A stretch of 64,000 bases of DNA from Oscillospiraceae bacterium (GTDB lineage Bacteria > Bacillota > Clostridia > Oscillospirales > Ruminococcaceae). Positions 46,919-55,987 of the stretch are shown here, one piece after another. Position 1 is the stretch's first letter, and each line of letters opens with the position of its first letter. The position numbers and the translations under genes were made by a program. The stretch is from assembly GCA_017505635.1 (NCBI GenBank), contig JAFVOU010000029.1, positions 85,767 through 149,766 on the forward strand, given 5' to 3'. Under the pieces are notes generated by a model. It was not told where the DNA came from and did not search any database. It saw nothing but the letters and a program-made list of their open reading frames with translations.

Positions 46919-48403
46919 TTATTTGTTTGCAGCGATGTAGTTGGAGTTGATTTCTTTCCAGAGTTCAACGTCAACGCCTTTGAAGCTAACTTTATCTGGA
47001 TCATAGTATGGGTCTTTGCCAGCTTTCTTCTGTGCTTCGTAGTCTTTGAGCATTGCTTTAACTGGTTTAGCAAGCAATACAACAACGAGCATGTTGAAGA
47101 ATGTGATAGAGCCAAGAGCCAAGTCAGCAAGGTTCCAAGCCATTGCTGCGCCAACGATACCATAGTAGAAAATAAGAACTGGCATTGCAATTCTGAGGAA
47201 CCATGTGATACCTTTACGGATACCAGCCTGTTCTGGTTTCTGGAAGAGGTATGTAGATGCTGTTTCTGCTTCATAGTAGTAAGATACGAGACATGTGAAG
47301 GAGAACAGGAAGAGCATGAATGCGATAAAGATTTCAGCAAAGTTGCCGAGAACGTTTGTTGCTGCGTACTGAATCATTACTGCAGAACCGCTTGTCTGAG
47401 CAGCCATGTTTGGATGACCGGAGCCAACATAACCGAATGCTGTGTTGAAGCAGTCTGTGTAGAGAATCATAAGAGCGGAAACTGTACATACGATGTTTGT
47501 GTCAACCCAAACACCAGCCATGTTAGCAAGACCAACACGTGTTGGGTGTGGGGATTCTGCTGCTGCAGCTGTTGGTGTAGCTTCACCCATACCAGATGCA
47601 GAGGAGAATGTTGCACGTTTAACACCCTGCTGGATAGCAATACCGATACCACCAGAGAGGAGAGCGTCTTTAGAGAATGCGCATGAAACGATCTGGGAAA
47701 GAACGCGGCCTGTTTCGCCGATGTTCATAACGAAGATGATAACGAAGCAGATGAAGTAAACTGCAACCATGAAAGGAACGATAGCGGATGCTGCATCAGA
47801 AATTCTCTTGATACCGCCGAGACATGTTACGAACATGATGATAGCCATAACTGCTGCGAAGAGAATCTGTGGAGCGCCTGTTGCTTCAGCAAATGCTACA
47901 CAAACTGTGTTTGTAGCTGCGGAAGGCATAAAGAGGCCGATACCGATAAGGGAGATGATAGCGATAAATGCGCCGTATGGAGCCCAACCGAGACCACGTT
48001 CAGCAACGTAGTAAGGACCACCACGGTATTCGCCGTCGATTTTTGTTTTGTAGAGGGAACCCTGTACACATTCTGCAAAGTTTACAGCAGAGTTTGTGAT
48101 ACCACAGAGGAACATCCAGAAAACTGCACCTGGGCCGCCGGAGTAAACAGCAACTGCAACACCAGCAACGTTACCTGTACCAACACGCATAGCCATTGTT
48201 GTACAGAAGGAAGCAAATGGGGAAACACCACCAGTTTTTGTTGGGTCACCTTTGTCGAGGATGCGTTTCCAAGCATCGCCAAAGTGTTTAAACTGTGGGA
48301 AACCAAGGTAGAATGTGTAGAAAAGACCGCCGCCAGCGATAACTACCAACATAGGAATGCCCCAGAGGAAGCCGTTCGCGGTATTAATGAAAGCGTCTAA
48401 CAT
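46919..48403 (-). CDS. Sodium:alanine/glycine symporter (AGCS family)
   Basis: A 494-residue membrane protein with about eleven helices. AGCS hallmarks are MRVGTGNVAGVAVAVYSGGP near residue 72 and KRATFSSASGMGEATPTAAA near 270. It imports alanine or glycine with Na+. The ATG at 48403 (MLDAFINTANG) has AAAAAAGGAGAAAA upstream; an earlier in-frame ATG would place the start inside the structured leader. It has its own promoter at 48545-48573. Confidence 0.93.
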   Translation of the reverse strand: MLDAFINTANGFLWGIPMLVVIAGGGLFYTFYLGFPQFKHFGDAWKRILDKGDPTKTGGVSPFASFCTTMAMRVGTGNVAGVAVAVYSGGPGAVFWMFLCGITNSAVNFAECVQGSLYKTKIDGEYRGGPYYVAERGLGWAPYGAFIAIISLIGIGLFMPSAATNTVCVAFAEATGAPQILFAAVMAIIMFVTCLGGIKRISDAASAIVPFMVAVYFICFVIIFVMNIGETGRVLSQIVSCAFSKDALLSGGIGIAIQQGVKRATFSSASGMGEATPTAAAAESPHPTRVGLANMAGVWVDTNIVCTVSALMILYTDCFNTAFGYVGSGHPNMAAQTSGSAVMIQYAATNVLGNFAEIFIAFMLFLFSFTCLVSYYYEAETASTYLFQKPEQAGIRKGITWFLRIAMPVLIFYYGIVGAAMAWNLADLALGSITFFNMLVVVLLAKPVKAMLKDYEAQKKAGKDPYYDPDKVSFKGVDVELWKEINSNYIAANK

Positions 48404-48431
48404 AATATTTTTCTCCTTTTTTAATTTTTTT

Positions 48432-48484
48432 GCCGCCTTTGCACATTGCGCGTATAATGTGGACTTTCCGCAAAAGTCAGCGGC
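48432..48484 (-). promoter_or_regulatory. Three-way-junction-like structured leader of the symporter gene
   Basis: Minus-strand RNA: closing stem GCCGC with GCGGC, hairpin GACTTT-TGCGG-AAAGTC, and hairpin CACATT-ATACGCGC-AATGTG arranged head to tail, ending about 20 bases before the ribosome site. No U-run terminator follows. It does not match the glycine riboswitch landmarks I know. It may be a ligand-, ion- or protein-responsive leader. Confidence 0.5.
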
Positions 48485-48544
48485 TGTGTTATTTTGAGGG
48501 TTTTGCATAAAATTGCACACAAAACCGTTTTTAATTACAGATTA

Positions 48545-48573
48545 ATTATAATCATTTGCTAACAAAAAGTCAA
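48545..48573 (-). promoter_or_regulatory. Promoter of the symporter gene
   Basis: -35 TTGACT (48568-48573) and -10 TATAAT (48545-48550) are 17 bases apart on the minus strand. The stretch 48574-48893 is very AT-rich, gene-free, and holds nothing else I can identify. Confidence 0.78.
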
Positions 48574-48893
48574 TTATTTATTAAAAAATTGTGAACTGTA
48601 TTAAAATTTGTTCAAACTTTTGTTGAAAAATACAAAAAATATTGGCAATTATTAATATAAGATATCAATTATTTATTAACAATTTTATAATATTGACCAA
48701 AATTGTGTCCAACAGATACATCGTTGTATATTTATACATAGAATATACAATATTACGTTAAATATTAATAAATTAAACCATAGTCTAAACTTTGTTTTAA
48801 TCTGATTAAATCAACATTTTCTTAATTTTGCAAATATTCGCTGTGCAAAGGCAAGAGGTTTTACGGAAAGTTATACAAAATACTGTCTTAAAT

Positions 48894-48917
48894 AAAAAAG
48901 GGCGGAAACCCGCCCTT
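48894..48917 (-). terminator. Terminator of the TetR gene
   Basis: AAGGGCGG pairs with CCGCCCTT around GTTT and is followed by TTTT on the minus strand. Confidence 0.88.
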
Positions 48918-48930
48918 CAAATTTAATGTA

Positions 48931-49509
48931 TTAAATTTTTACCGAACCGAAAAGACGCGGCATAATTTCTCTTGTATATTCGCCCAGAGAATAGTTGCCG
49001 TTGCTGATGCAGTAATCGTAGATAATTGCACGTTCAGACAGTGTGTAAAGACGCTGGATTTCGCGTACAGTCATATCATTTGTTATCTGACCTCTTTCCT
49101 GGCCTTCGGCAATAATCTGTGTGATAATCTGATAGTAGTATCTGTCCTGATTCTGCAGATGCTTATCCCCTTTTGTTGTAACCTGTGAAGAATAAAGAGA
49201 AGCCAGCAAACCTATAGGAACCTCTTTTTCTATCATATCGTGAACTGAATAACAAAGATAAAGCAGTTTATCATAGCTGTTCATCCCTGTGTCCAGAGTC
49301 TGCATAACTTCTTCGTATTTTGCATCGAATAGTTCGGAAAGAGAAGACAGCAGTTCATCCTTGCTGCTATAATAATGATAGAAGCTGCCTTTGGATGTAC
49401 CTGATGCTGCGATGATATCATCAATTGTAGTTTCGCTGTAACCTTTTTCGTGAAAAAGCTGCCATGCCACCTTTGTGATTTTTGCTTTTGTCTTGTTGAT
49501 TCTTGCCAT
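48931..49509 (-). CDS. TetR-family transcriptional regulator
   Basis: A 192-residue protein. The N-terminal helix-turn-helix is AWQLFHEKGYSETTIDDIIA, then SGTSKGSFYHYYSSKDELL. The C-terminal part is an all-helical ligand and dimer domain without recognisable specificity. The ATG at 49509 (MARINKTK) follows GAGGTGTTCTTCC. It has AT-rich sequence with TATAAT-like boxes upstream (49510-49636). It lies between the symporter and the pyranopterin genes; its targets are unknown, and either neighbour or itself is plausible. Confidence 0.88.
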   Translation of the reverse strand: MARINKTKAKITKVAWQLFHEKGYSETTIDDIIAASGTSKGSFYHYYSSKDELLSSLSELFDAKYEEVMQTLDTGMNSYDKLLYLCYSVHDMIEKEVPIGLLASLYSSQVTTKGDKHLQNQDRYYYQIITQIIAEGQERGQITNDMTVREIQRLYTLSERAIIYDYCISNGNYSLGEYTREIMPRLFGSVKI

Positions 49510-49636
49510 GGAAGAACACCTCAATAATATTTTATACAGTTATAATAACATTTTGTACTAATAAAGTAAAGTAATTTAAAATGTTAATTATTTAACTTAA
49601 TAATATAATATATTGTTTAATTATTATACTGTTTTA

Positions 49637-50131
49637 TTATTTTCTTGCACAGTTGCTTGTCTGTTCTGTAAGTATTTCCAGTCCATGTGTAAGATGTGGC
49701 AGAATATATTCCAGACATTCAGTAACAGCTTTAGGGCTGCCCGGCATATTTACGATAAGTGTTCTTTCCCTTATTGCTGCCGCTGCGCGGGAAAGCATTG
49801 CACGGCCTGTTATCTGAAGGCTGAAATATCTCATAGCTTCCGGGATACCGGGCACATCTTTATGCGCAATCTCTTTTGTTGCCTCCGGCATCACATCACG
49901 AGGTGAAAAACCTGTGCCGCCGGTGGTAAGTATAAGGTCGGCAATTTTTTCATCACATATGCGTGCCATTTCTGTTTTGAGCATTTCCTTGTCATCAGGC
50001 AGCAAAACTGTGTGCACAACCTCAAATCCTGCTTCCTTTACAAAATTTACAATAACAGGACCGCTTTTGTCTTCACGCTGACCTGCATAGCCTGAATCGC
50101 TTGATGTGATAACCGCTACTTTAAATGACAT
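49637..50131 (-). CDS. mogA: Molybdopterin adenylyltransferase (MogA/MoaB type)
   Basis: A 164-residue protein with the binding motif LTTGGTGFSPRDVMPEAT near residue 66 and IVNMPGSPKAVTE near 126. MogA activates molybdopterin by adenylation before metal insertion by MoeA. It is last in the moeB-moaC-moaA-mogA unit; TAGGAGG lies just before the ATG and the gene begins four bases after moaA ends. Confidence 0.9.
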   Translation of the reverse strand: MSFKVAVITSSDSGYAGQREDKSGPVIVNFVKEAGFEVVHTVLLPDDKEMLKTEMARICDEKIADLILTTGGTGFSPRDVMPEATKEIAHKDVPGIPEAMRYFSLQITGRAMLSRAAAAIRERTLIVNMPGSPKAVTECLEYILPHLTHGLEILTEQTSNCARK

Positions 50132-50135
50132 ATAT

Positions 50136-51116
50136 TTATCCTCCTATCTGGGACATATTTCGTATTTCTCTGTTTTCAAAATAATCTTTTTCATCAAAAC
50201 GGTGACTTTTGGGCTTGTTTGCAATGCCTTTAAGCAGTTCTGCCTCAAGGTCTGCATCGGTACCGCCGCCACGCAGACAAGGTTTAAGGTCTGTCCCTGC
50301 CTCAAACTGCAGGCAGGTTTTAAGATGTCCGTCTGCTGTGAGACGCACACGGTTGCAGCTGTCGCAGAATTTGTGGCTTACAGCACTGATAAAACCTATT
50401 TTACCTTTAAATCCTTCCAGTGAATAGTGCACTGATGGTCCGTTACCGCGTTTTTCACTGTAAAAAGTCAGTTTGCCAAAATGCTTTTCGATAACTTTTT
50501 TAATATCGTCTTCGGTTACTGTTTCAAAGTCGGTACCGCTGCCTATTGGCATAACCTCGATAAACCTGACGTCGGTGTCGGTATCCTTTGCAAAGTTCAC
50601 CATTGAAACTATCTCTTTTTCATCAAGACCGTAAACGGGCACAACATTTATTTTAAGCCGCACCTTGTTTTCTTTCTGTGCCAGTGCTATGCCTTTAAGC
50701 ACACGTCCGATTTCATCACGGCGGGTAAGCTGTGCGTATTTTTCACGGTCAAGAGTATCAAGGCTTACAGTAATGCTGTCTGCCCCAGCCCCCACAAGAT
50801 TGTGATACTGCTCTGTCAGCAGCACACCATTGGTGGTTATAGTAACACTTTCAATGCCATCTATATCCTTTATCTGCTTTATAAGATTTGCCGCACCACG
50901 GCGCACCAATGGTTCGCCACCTGTTATTTTAACCTTTTTAAGCCCGTTTTTTGCAAGCACACGGCAGATGCGCAGTATTTCGTCAAATTTGAGTATATCG
51001 TTGTGGGCAACGCTTTCCACGCCTTCTTCAGGCATACAGTAAACACAGCGCAGATTGCAGCGGTCTGTTATGGAAATGCGTATATAATCTATATTTCTGC
51101 CAAAATTATCTGTCAT
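50136..51116 (-). CDS. moaA: GTP 3',8-cyclase MoaA
   Basis: A 326-residue radical SAM enzyme. The N-terminal cluster is CNLRCVYC (Cys 20, 24, 27). The C-terminal substrate-side cluster uses CDSCNRVRL plus a later Cys (LKTCLQF). It ends MSQIGG, the family's essential C-terminal Gly-Gly. With MoaC it makes cyclic pyranopterin monophosphate from GTP. The start overlaps the moaC stop. Confidence 0.95.
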   Translation of the reverse strand: MTDNFGRNIDYIRISITDRCNLRCVYCMPEEGVESVAHNDILKFDEILRICRVLAKNGLKKVKITGGEPLVRRGAANLIKQIKDIDGIESVTITTNGVLLTEQYHNLVGAGADSITVSLDTLDREKYAQLTRRDEIGRVLKGIALAQKENKVRLKINVVPVYGLDEKEIVSMVNFAKDTDTDVRFIEVMPIGSGTDFETVTEDDIKKVIEKHFGKLTFYSEKRGNGPSVHYSLEGFKGKIGFISAVSHKFCDSCNRVRLTADGHLKTCLQFEAGTDLKPCLRGGGTDADLEAELLKGIANKPKSHRFDEKDYFENREIRNMSQIGG

Positions 51117-51589
51117 CTTACAAATTCTCCGCTTTTGCCACCCGCTTTGTATTCAAGGTGGATATCGGAAATCTCCATTCGTTTATCTATAGCTTTGCAC
51201 ATATCATAGATTGTAAGCAGTGCAACAGAAACACCTGTAAGGGCTTCCATTTCAACACCCGTCTGACCTTTTATTTTTACTGTACAGCTTGCCTTGATTA
51301 TATTTTCAGCTTCATTTACTTCGAAATCTACTGCACATTTGGAAAGCAGCAGCGGATGACACATAGGGATAAGGTGCGGTGTCTGTTTTGCTGCCATAAT
51401 GCCTGCCACACGGGCAACACCAAGCACATCGCCTTTCTGCACCGTTTTGTTCACAACTGCTTCCATAACTGCATCATTTACCCTTATTATGCCGCTGGCA
51501 ACAGCTGTGCGGGTGGTTTCGGCTTTTTCGGAAACATCCACCATAATTGCATTGCCTTCTGTATCAAAATGGGATAATTTGTTTTCCAT
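51113..51589 (-). CDS. moaC: Cyclic pyranopterin monophosphate synthase MoaC
   Basis: A 158-residue protein with [18 protein letters not shown] near the N-terminus, [16 protein letters not shown] near 75 and the active-site run [19 protein letters not shown] near 115. It acts after MoaA. The ATG at 51589 overlaps the moeB end. Confidence 0.95.
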   Translation of the reverse strand: MENKLSHFDTEGNAIMVDVSEKAETTRTAVASGIIRVNDAVMEAVVNKTVQKGDVLGVARVAGIMAAKQTPHLIPMCHPLLLSKCAVDFEVNEAENIIKASCTVKIKGQTGVEMEALTGVSVALLTIYDMCKAIDKRMEISDIHLEYKAGGKSGEFVR

Positions 51590-52344
51590 CAGTTTTCTCC
51601 TTTTCCGCAGGAAATACATTTTGGATATTTGGGTATTTCCACTTCGTCAAATGTCATATTGAGCATATCGATAAAAATCATTCTGCCCTTTAAAGTTTTG
51701 CCTGCACCGATTATGATTTTAAGCACTTCGCAGGCCTGCAGTGAACCGATAACCCCAGGTATGGCACCAAATACACCCACATCCTTAGCTTCCACAATTT
51801 CATCTTTTTTTGGAGGCTGCGGCTGCAGGCAGCGCAGACAAGGGCCTTCTCCGCCAAGCACCGCAACCTGACCGTAAAACTCGTATATTGCACCGTAAAC
51901 GTGCGGTTTGCCAAGTTTTACGCAGGTGTCGCTTATAACATACCTTGCATCAAAATTGTCGGTTGCGTCCACTATTATATCAAATTTTTCAAAAATTTCG
52001 GTTGCGTTGGTCCGGTCAAGTTTATCTTCGATACAGATGATATTTACCTCACTGTTCATTGCCTTAAGCCGCTGTCTGGCAGTCTGTACCTTTGATTTGC
52101 CCACATCTGCCTCGGTATACAGCAGCTGACGCTGGAGATTGGAAACATCCACAACATCAAAATCCACAAGACCGATTGTTCCCACACCTGCGCAGCAAAG
52201 CTGCATAGCCACAGGGCAGCCAAGACCGCCTGCACCTACAACAAGTACCCTGCTGTTTTTTATTTTTTCCTGCCCCGTTTCGTCCACCTGCGGCAGCATA
52301 AGATGTCTTTTGTAACGTTGCTGTTCTTTTTTGTTCAATGCCAT
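51589..52344 (-). CDS. moeB: MoeB/ThiF-family adenylyltransferase (E1-like)
   Basis: A 251-residue protein. The nucleotide fold is [17 protein letters not shown] near residue 34; [11 protein letters not shown] lies near 128. A zinc site is suggested by CLRCLQP and CISCGKG. It activates the C-terminal Gly of MoaD- or ThiS-like carriers. Upstream of moaC, and near the MoaD-like gene at 52507 in the next unit, so it most likely serves that carrier. Confidence 0.88.
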   Translation of the reverse strand: MALNKKEQQRYKRHLMLPQVDETGQEKIKNSRVLVVGAGGLGCPVAMQLCCAGVGTIGLVDFDVVDVSNLQRQLLYTEADVGKSKVQTARQRLKAMNSEVNIICIEDKLDRTNATEIFEKFDIIVDATDNFDARYVISDTCVKLGKPHVYGAIYEFYGQVAVLGGEGPCLRCLQPQPPKKDEIVEAKDVGVFGAIPGVIGSLQACEVLKIIIGAGKTLKGRMIFIDMLNMTFDEVEIPKYPKCISCGKGEN

Positions 52345-52412
52345 AACAACACCCCTCTGCTGTTAAATAAGGTTTTAATACTGTCTGCATAACACTGATT
52401 CAATACAGTTAT

Positions 52413-52442
52413 ATATTACCATAATCCGTGCTCTGCACACAA
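52413..52442 (-). promoter_or_regulatory. Possible promoter of the moeB-moaC-moaA-mogA unit
   Basis: TTGTGT (52437-52442) and TAATAT (52413-52418) are 18 bases apart on the minus strand, just after the terminator that ends the AOR unit. Weak match. Confidence 0.35.
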
Positions 52443-52452
52443 TATTTATTAT

Positions 52453-52495
52453 AAAAAGACAGGGCTACTGTCTGTGCCGACAATAGCCCTGTTTG
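52453..52495 (-). terminator. Terminator of the ferredoxin-AOR-moaD unit
   Basis: On the minus strand ACAGGGCTATTGTC pairs with GACAGTAGCCCTGT around GGCACA and is followed by CTTTTTAT. Confidence 0.85.
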
Positions 52496-52506
52496 TGCTT
52501 TTAATA

Positions 52507-52704
52507 TCAGCCGCCGGCAAGCAAATGATGAATTTTCAAGTCGTCATTTTCCTGCAGGACAACATTACCGTAGTCTTCAGGCCACACAAGCTGACCATTA
52601 ACTTTTGTAACAAGTTTTGGCCATGTGTAGTTCATATGTTCAATTACACCCTGAATTGTAAGGCCTTCGTGCCAGTCAGGATATGGCAGGTCGTTTAACA
52701 TCAT
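52507..52704 (-). CDS. moaD: MoaD/ThiS-like sulfur carrier protein
   Basis: A 65-residue beta-grasp protein ending in Gly-Gly (IHHLLAGG), the mark of sulfur carriers activated by MoeB. In molybdopterin synthase MoaD donates sulfur. It follows the AOR gene by 25 bases within the AOR unit, so it may be the MoaD for the tungsten cofactor or a partner specific to AOR. MoaE, its usual partner, was not found in this window. Confidence 0.8.
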   Translation of the reverse strand: MMLNDLPYPDWHEGLTIQGVIEHMNYTWPKLVTKVNGQLVWPEDYGNVVLQENDDLKIHHLLAGG

Positions 52705-52729
52705 AATACTTTACCTCTGCTAAATAAAA

Positions 52730-54952
52730 TTAAGGTTCAAGGTTCTGGAGTGGTTCAACAATTTCGATAAGTTCTGGAAGGTCCATACCGATTTTCTTGA
52801 GGTGTTCGATTGTTGGAACACCGTTCATTGTCCAGCCACGTTTTGGATATACTGCGTTGATGAGTTTTTCGTATTCACCTTCGCGGTATTTTCTTGTTTC
52901 AGCCATTTTTTCTGCAAGAGACATAGCTGCAACCTGTTCTTTTGTAAAGCCAACTTTTGTTACAAGCTGACCGTCGTATCTTTCCTGACGGGAGAGATAT
53001 TCTTCTTCTGTAACAGGACCCATGGAACGGTAAGGAATAGCGTCATGTTTTCTGAGACCTTTGCCAAGACGGATGTTGAAGATTCTCTGGAAGTTGTAAA
53101 CACGTTCGGACATAACGAGAAGTTCTTCTCTGTCGATTTTCTTACCTGTTACGCCGTAGAAGAGGTTGAGGTAGTTGTCAACGTGTTCAGGAACTTTTGC
53201 AGGTTCATCTGTCAGAGCGTTGTTTTCAGGCACAACGTCGTTCCAAGGAAGTTTACACAGACCAACAAGACCGAACCATGTACGGAATCTTGGGTAGTAG
53301 TAGAGAGCTTCTGCTTTGTCATCGAATGTTGGAATCTGGTTGTTAACCTGATCCATAAAGATAAGCCAAGCTTCGTCATGCTGTGGGCCTTTGTTTGTAA
53401 GACCGTAACCGCCCTGCTGTGCAAGGGATTCTTTGGAGCCGTATTCGGAGTATTCAAGGCCTTTCTGTTCCATAGCGATATCGTTAAGGAATGCTGCATC
53501 GCCCCAGCCGTTTTTGATGAAGAGTTCTTTCTGTTTGTGGGAACCGAGTGCTGCGATTTTACCGAAGCCTTCGTTTTTAGCTGTGAGGTGGATAAGTTCC
53601 AGAGCTGCTGCAGCGTTGCCGAAGTTGAGTTCAAGGCCACCTGTTCTTTCCTTGTTCAGGATGCCGTTTTCGTAACATTCCATAAGGAATGCACACATTG
53701 TACCCCAGGAGATTGTATCAAGACCGTATGTATCGCAGTAGAAGTTGAGTTCAAGGATAACCTGTGGGTCTGTGATACCGCAGTTTGGACCAACGCCTGC
53801 TGCTGTTTCGTATTCAGGACCGTCAACAACAACCTTCTGTCCTTTGTATGGACCTGTGAGAAGTTCAAAGTGGTCAGCTGCTTTTGCACAAGCCATGGAA
53901 CAGCCGTACCAGCAGCCGTCTGCTGCGCCCTGTGTAAGCCATTTTTCGATAAATACCTGTGGGTGCATTTCAGCAATGTTTGGTGTGCCGCCGAATTTGA
54001 AGTTGTGAGTTGGCAGGATGTCGTAGTCATTGAGAATTTTCATGGTATTTGCTGTACCGATTTTTCTCATGTTGTTCTGTTTAGGGTCCTGTGTTGCCAT
54101 TTCACGGTGGTATTTAACACCTGTTTTGTTGATGATGGAGATATCATGAACGTTGTTGAGGTCGTTTTTGATACCCTGGTATTTACATACAACAGCTTTG
54201 ATTTTTTTGTGACGGAATACACGGCCGATACCGCCGCGGCCAGCCTGTTTGAGACGAACAACGCCACGGTTTGGATCGTAGAATGTGAAGTTGAGCATGG
54301 AAATGTTGCAGTGTTCTGCAGCAGAACCGGCACAAACAACAGCAACGTGTTTGCGGTCGTTTTCGTTGTCAGCATACATAGCTGTAAGTTCTTCACCCAT
54401 AAGGTGAGCATCCATATGTTCAAGTGGTGCTTTTTCTACAGAGATAGTACCTTTGTTACCGTCGATAACAATGATAACATCTTCTTCTGCCTGACCTTTA
54501 AGTTCGATAGCATCAAAGCCGGAGAACTTGAGGTATGGACCAAAGAAGCCACCAACGTTGGAGTCGATTGGAATATCTGTCATTGGAGAGATTGTACATA
54601 CAAGCATTTTACCTGTGCCTGCGTACTGTGTGATACCTGCGATAGGACCTGCGGACATAACGATTTCGTTTTCCGGAGAATCCCATCTTGTATTTGCATT
54701 TGTTGCATCCCAGAGGTAACGGAGACAGTAACCTTTACCGCCTGTGAATTTTTCTTTAACTTCTGCAGGAATGTCTGCAATTTTTACAGATGCATCTGTA
54801 ACGTCGATTGTAAGGATTTTGTCTGTGTAACCCTTAACAATTGGCTGTGGTTTGTAGTCCACATGGTTGAGCACAACGTGAGCTTCTTTCATTCTCTGGA
54901 TTTCAGCAGGGTCAACGTCGTGATATTTTCTGATGTCGCACATTTTAATCAT
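52730..54952 (-). CDS. Aldehyde ferredoxin oxidoreductase-family tungstoenzyme
   Basis: A 740-residue AOR-family protein that would hold a bis-pyranopterin tungsten centre and one [4Fe-4S] cluster. Cluster ligands are CWYGCSMAC near residue 347 and the later Cys in VGLCKLPW near 567. The N-terminal pterin-binding region has FTGGKGYCLRYLW, GAGTGKMLV-like GTGKMLVCTISP and AGRGGIGRVFRHKKIK. AORs oxidise aldehydes to acids and reduce ferredoxin, or the reverse. The gene directly follows a four-cluster ferredoxin and precedes MoaD, like other tungsten AOR loci and E. coli ydhYV. Aldehyde specificity is unknown. AGGAGG precedes the ATG. Confidence 0.92.
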   Translation of the reverse strand: MIKMCDIRKYHDVDPAEIQRMKEAHVVLNHVDYKPQPIVKGYTDKILTIDVTDASVKIADIPAEVKEKFTGGKGYCLRYLWDATNANTRWDSPENEIVMSAGPIAGITQYAGTGKMLVCTISPMTDIPIDSNVGGFFGPYLKFSGFDAIELKGQAEEDVIIVIDGNKGTISVEKAPLEHMDAHLMGEELTAMYADNENDRKHVAVVCAGSAAEHCNISMLNFTFYDPNRGVVRLKQAGRGGIGRVFRHKKIKAVVCKYQGIKNDLNNVHDISIINKTGVKYHREMATQDPKQNNMRKIGTANTMKILNDYDILPTHNFKFGGTPNIAEMHPQVFIEKWLTQGAADGCWYGCSMACAKAADHFELLTGPYKGQKVVVDGPEYETAAGVGPNCGITDPQVILELNFYCDTYGLDTISWGTMCAFLMECYENGILNKERTGGLELNFGNAAAALELIHLTAKNEGFGKIAALGSHKQKELFIKNGWGDAAFLNDIAMEQKGLEYSEYGSKESLAQQGGYGLTNKGPQHDEAWLIFMDQVNNQIPTFDDKAEALYYYPRFRTWFGLVGLCKLPWNDVVPENNALTDEPAKVPEHVDNYLNLFYGVTGKKIDREELLVMSERVYNFQRIFNIRLGKGLRKHDAIPYRSMGPVTEEEYLSRQERYDGQLVTKVGFTKEQVAAMSLAEKMAETRKYREGEYEKLINAVYPKRGWTMNGVPTIEHLKKIGMDLPELIEIVEPLQNLEP

Positions 54953-54971
54953 CTTAACATTACCTCCTTAC

Positions 54972-55361
54972 TTAAACATCCTGAATGCTGAGAGCACCAA
55001 CAGGGCATGCTTTTACGCAGATGCCGCATGCTGTACATTTGCCAGGTTCGTTGCGGCCGTCAACATAGTACATAACCTGTTCAGGACAGAAGCCTACGCA
55101 CATGTAGCAGCCAACACATTCTTTTTTGTTGATCATGTAAACACCCTGTTTATTCTGCTGAATAACACCTGTGTTACATACAGAAGCACAGATACCGCAC
55201 TGTGTACATACACGCATCTGTACGTCATTTGTTTTTGCCATACCTTCGATGCGCAGACAAGCTTTGGAACGGTCTTCTGTTTTTGTGAAGGCTTTTGCAC
55301 ATGCTTCTTCGCAGTTATGACAGCCAACACACAAAGATTCGTCTTTAACTAAGCGTTTCAA
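54972..55361 (-). CDS. Ferredoxin with four [4Fe-4S] clusters (AOR electron partner)
   Basis: A 129-residue protein with sixteen cluster Cys in four CxxCxxCxxxC/P-type groups: CVGCHNCEEAC, CTQCGICASVC, CVGCYMCVGFC and CTACGICVKACP. I chose the TTG at 55361 (MKRLVKDES) because GGGGGAAA lies just before it; upstream in-frame codons fall in the leader. It sits 19 bases before the AOR gene and likely carries its electrons, as YdhY-type subunits do. Confidence 0.9.
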   Translation of the reverse strand: MKRLVKDESLCVGCHNCEEACAKAFTKTEDRSKACLRIEGMAKTNDVQMRVCTQCGICASVCNTGVIQQNKQGVYMINKKECVGCYMCVGFCPEQVMYYVDGRNEPGKCTACGICVKACPVGALSIQDV

Positions 55362-55449
55362 TATAATTTCCCCCTTGTTTATATTGAGTTGTTTATAAGA
55401 ATATACGTCCAAAAACACTTTCGGAACATAATATTTCACTATCGATAAA

Positions 55450-55478
55450 AGTATAACACAGTCTATTTTTTATTTCAA
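55450..55478 (-). promoter_or_regulatory. Promoter of the ferredoxin-AOR-moaD unit
   Basis: -35 TTGAAA (55473-55478) and -10 TATACT (55450-55455) are 17 bases apart on the minus strand, leaving an 85-base leader. Confidence 0.7.
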
Positions 55479-55516
55479 GTAGGGTAAATTTAATAGGATA
55501 TTGTCAATATCAAGGC

Positions 55517-55551
55517 AAAAAACAAAAACAGGCAGACCGCAGTCTACCCGT
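55517..55551 (-). terminator. Terminator of the tup-moeA-MOSC unit
   Basis: On the minus strand CGGGTAGAC pairs with GGTCTGCCTG and is followed by TTTTTGTTTTTTG; the 5' arm overlaps the MOSC stop codon. Confidence 0.75.
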
Positions 55552-55984
55552 TTTTTGTTATATAATCATTTATATTTATTCTGCCGCTTTTATGCACCTT
55601 TAAATACTTTGCGCTGTTCCTGAGTCTGCAGTCCATTTTATTCTGCACCCTTTCACATTCCGCAAAACATTCCTTTTTTTCAGAGGAAATTTCAAGCACA
55701 GCGTCACCGCAGAACAGTTTATCACCGCTTTTAAGCACCGAAAGGTCCATATCCTCCACAGTTATATTGGCTTTGAACCGACCGAAACACAATCCCTGTG
55801 TCTCCTGTGCACAAATCCAGTTTTCACTGTCCCTGTCGATTATTGTAAGCTGTTTTTCGCCGCCTTTGGCAAAACGGTCCCCCGATAGACCCAAGTCTAC
55901 CAGACAGTCGACCGACTGCACCATTTTTCCCGGTTTGCCTTTTTCGGTAAAAATTTTTATTTTTTCAATTTTTCCCTTTTGCAT
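55544..55984 (-). CDS. MOSC-domain protein
   Basis: A 146-residue single-domain MOSC protein. It has GLSGDRFAKGGEKQLTIID and, later, CFAECERVQNKMDCRLRN with conserved Cys residues. MOSC domains bind pyranopterin cofactor or sulfur during cofactor maturation; in sulfurylating relatives a Cys carries persulfide. It follows the MoeA-fusion gene by three bases, so it probably helps finish or insert the tungsten or molybdenum cofactor. Confidence 0.88.
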   Translation of the reverse strand: MQKGKIEKIKIFTEKGKPGKMVQSVDCLVDLGLSGDRFAKGGEKQLTIIDRDSENWICAQETQGLCFGRFKANITVEDMDLSVLKSGDKLFCGDAVLEISSEKKECFAECERVQNKMDCRLRNSAKYLKVHKSGRININDYITKNG

Positions 55985-55987
55985 AAA

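Noticed and set aside
49510..49636. Palindromic TetR operator upstream of the TetR gene
   Set aside because: AACATTTT and AAAATGTT arms exist but are too far apart and the region is AT-rich, so chance is likely.
52802..54991. 729-codon plus-strand frame opposite the AOR gene
   Set aside because: Shadow of strong codon bias in the highly expressed AOR gene; Cys/Phe/Val-rich with no domain.
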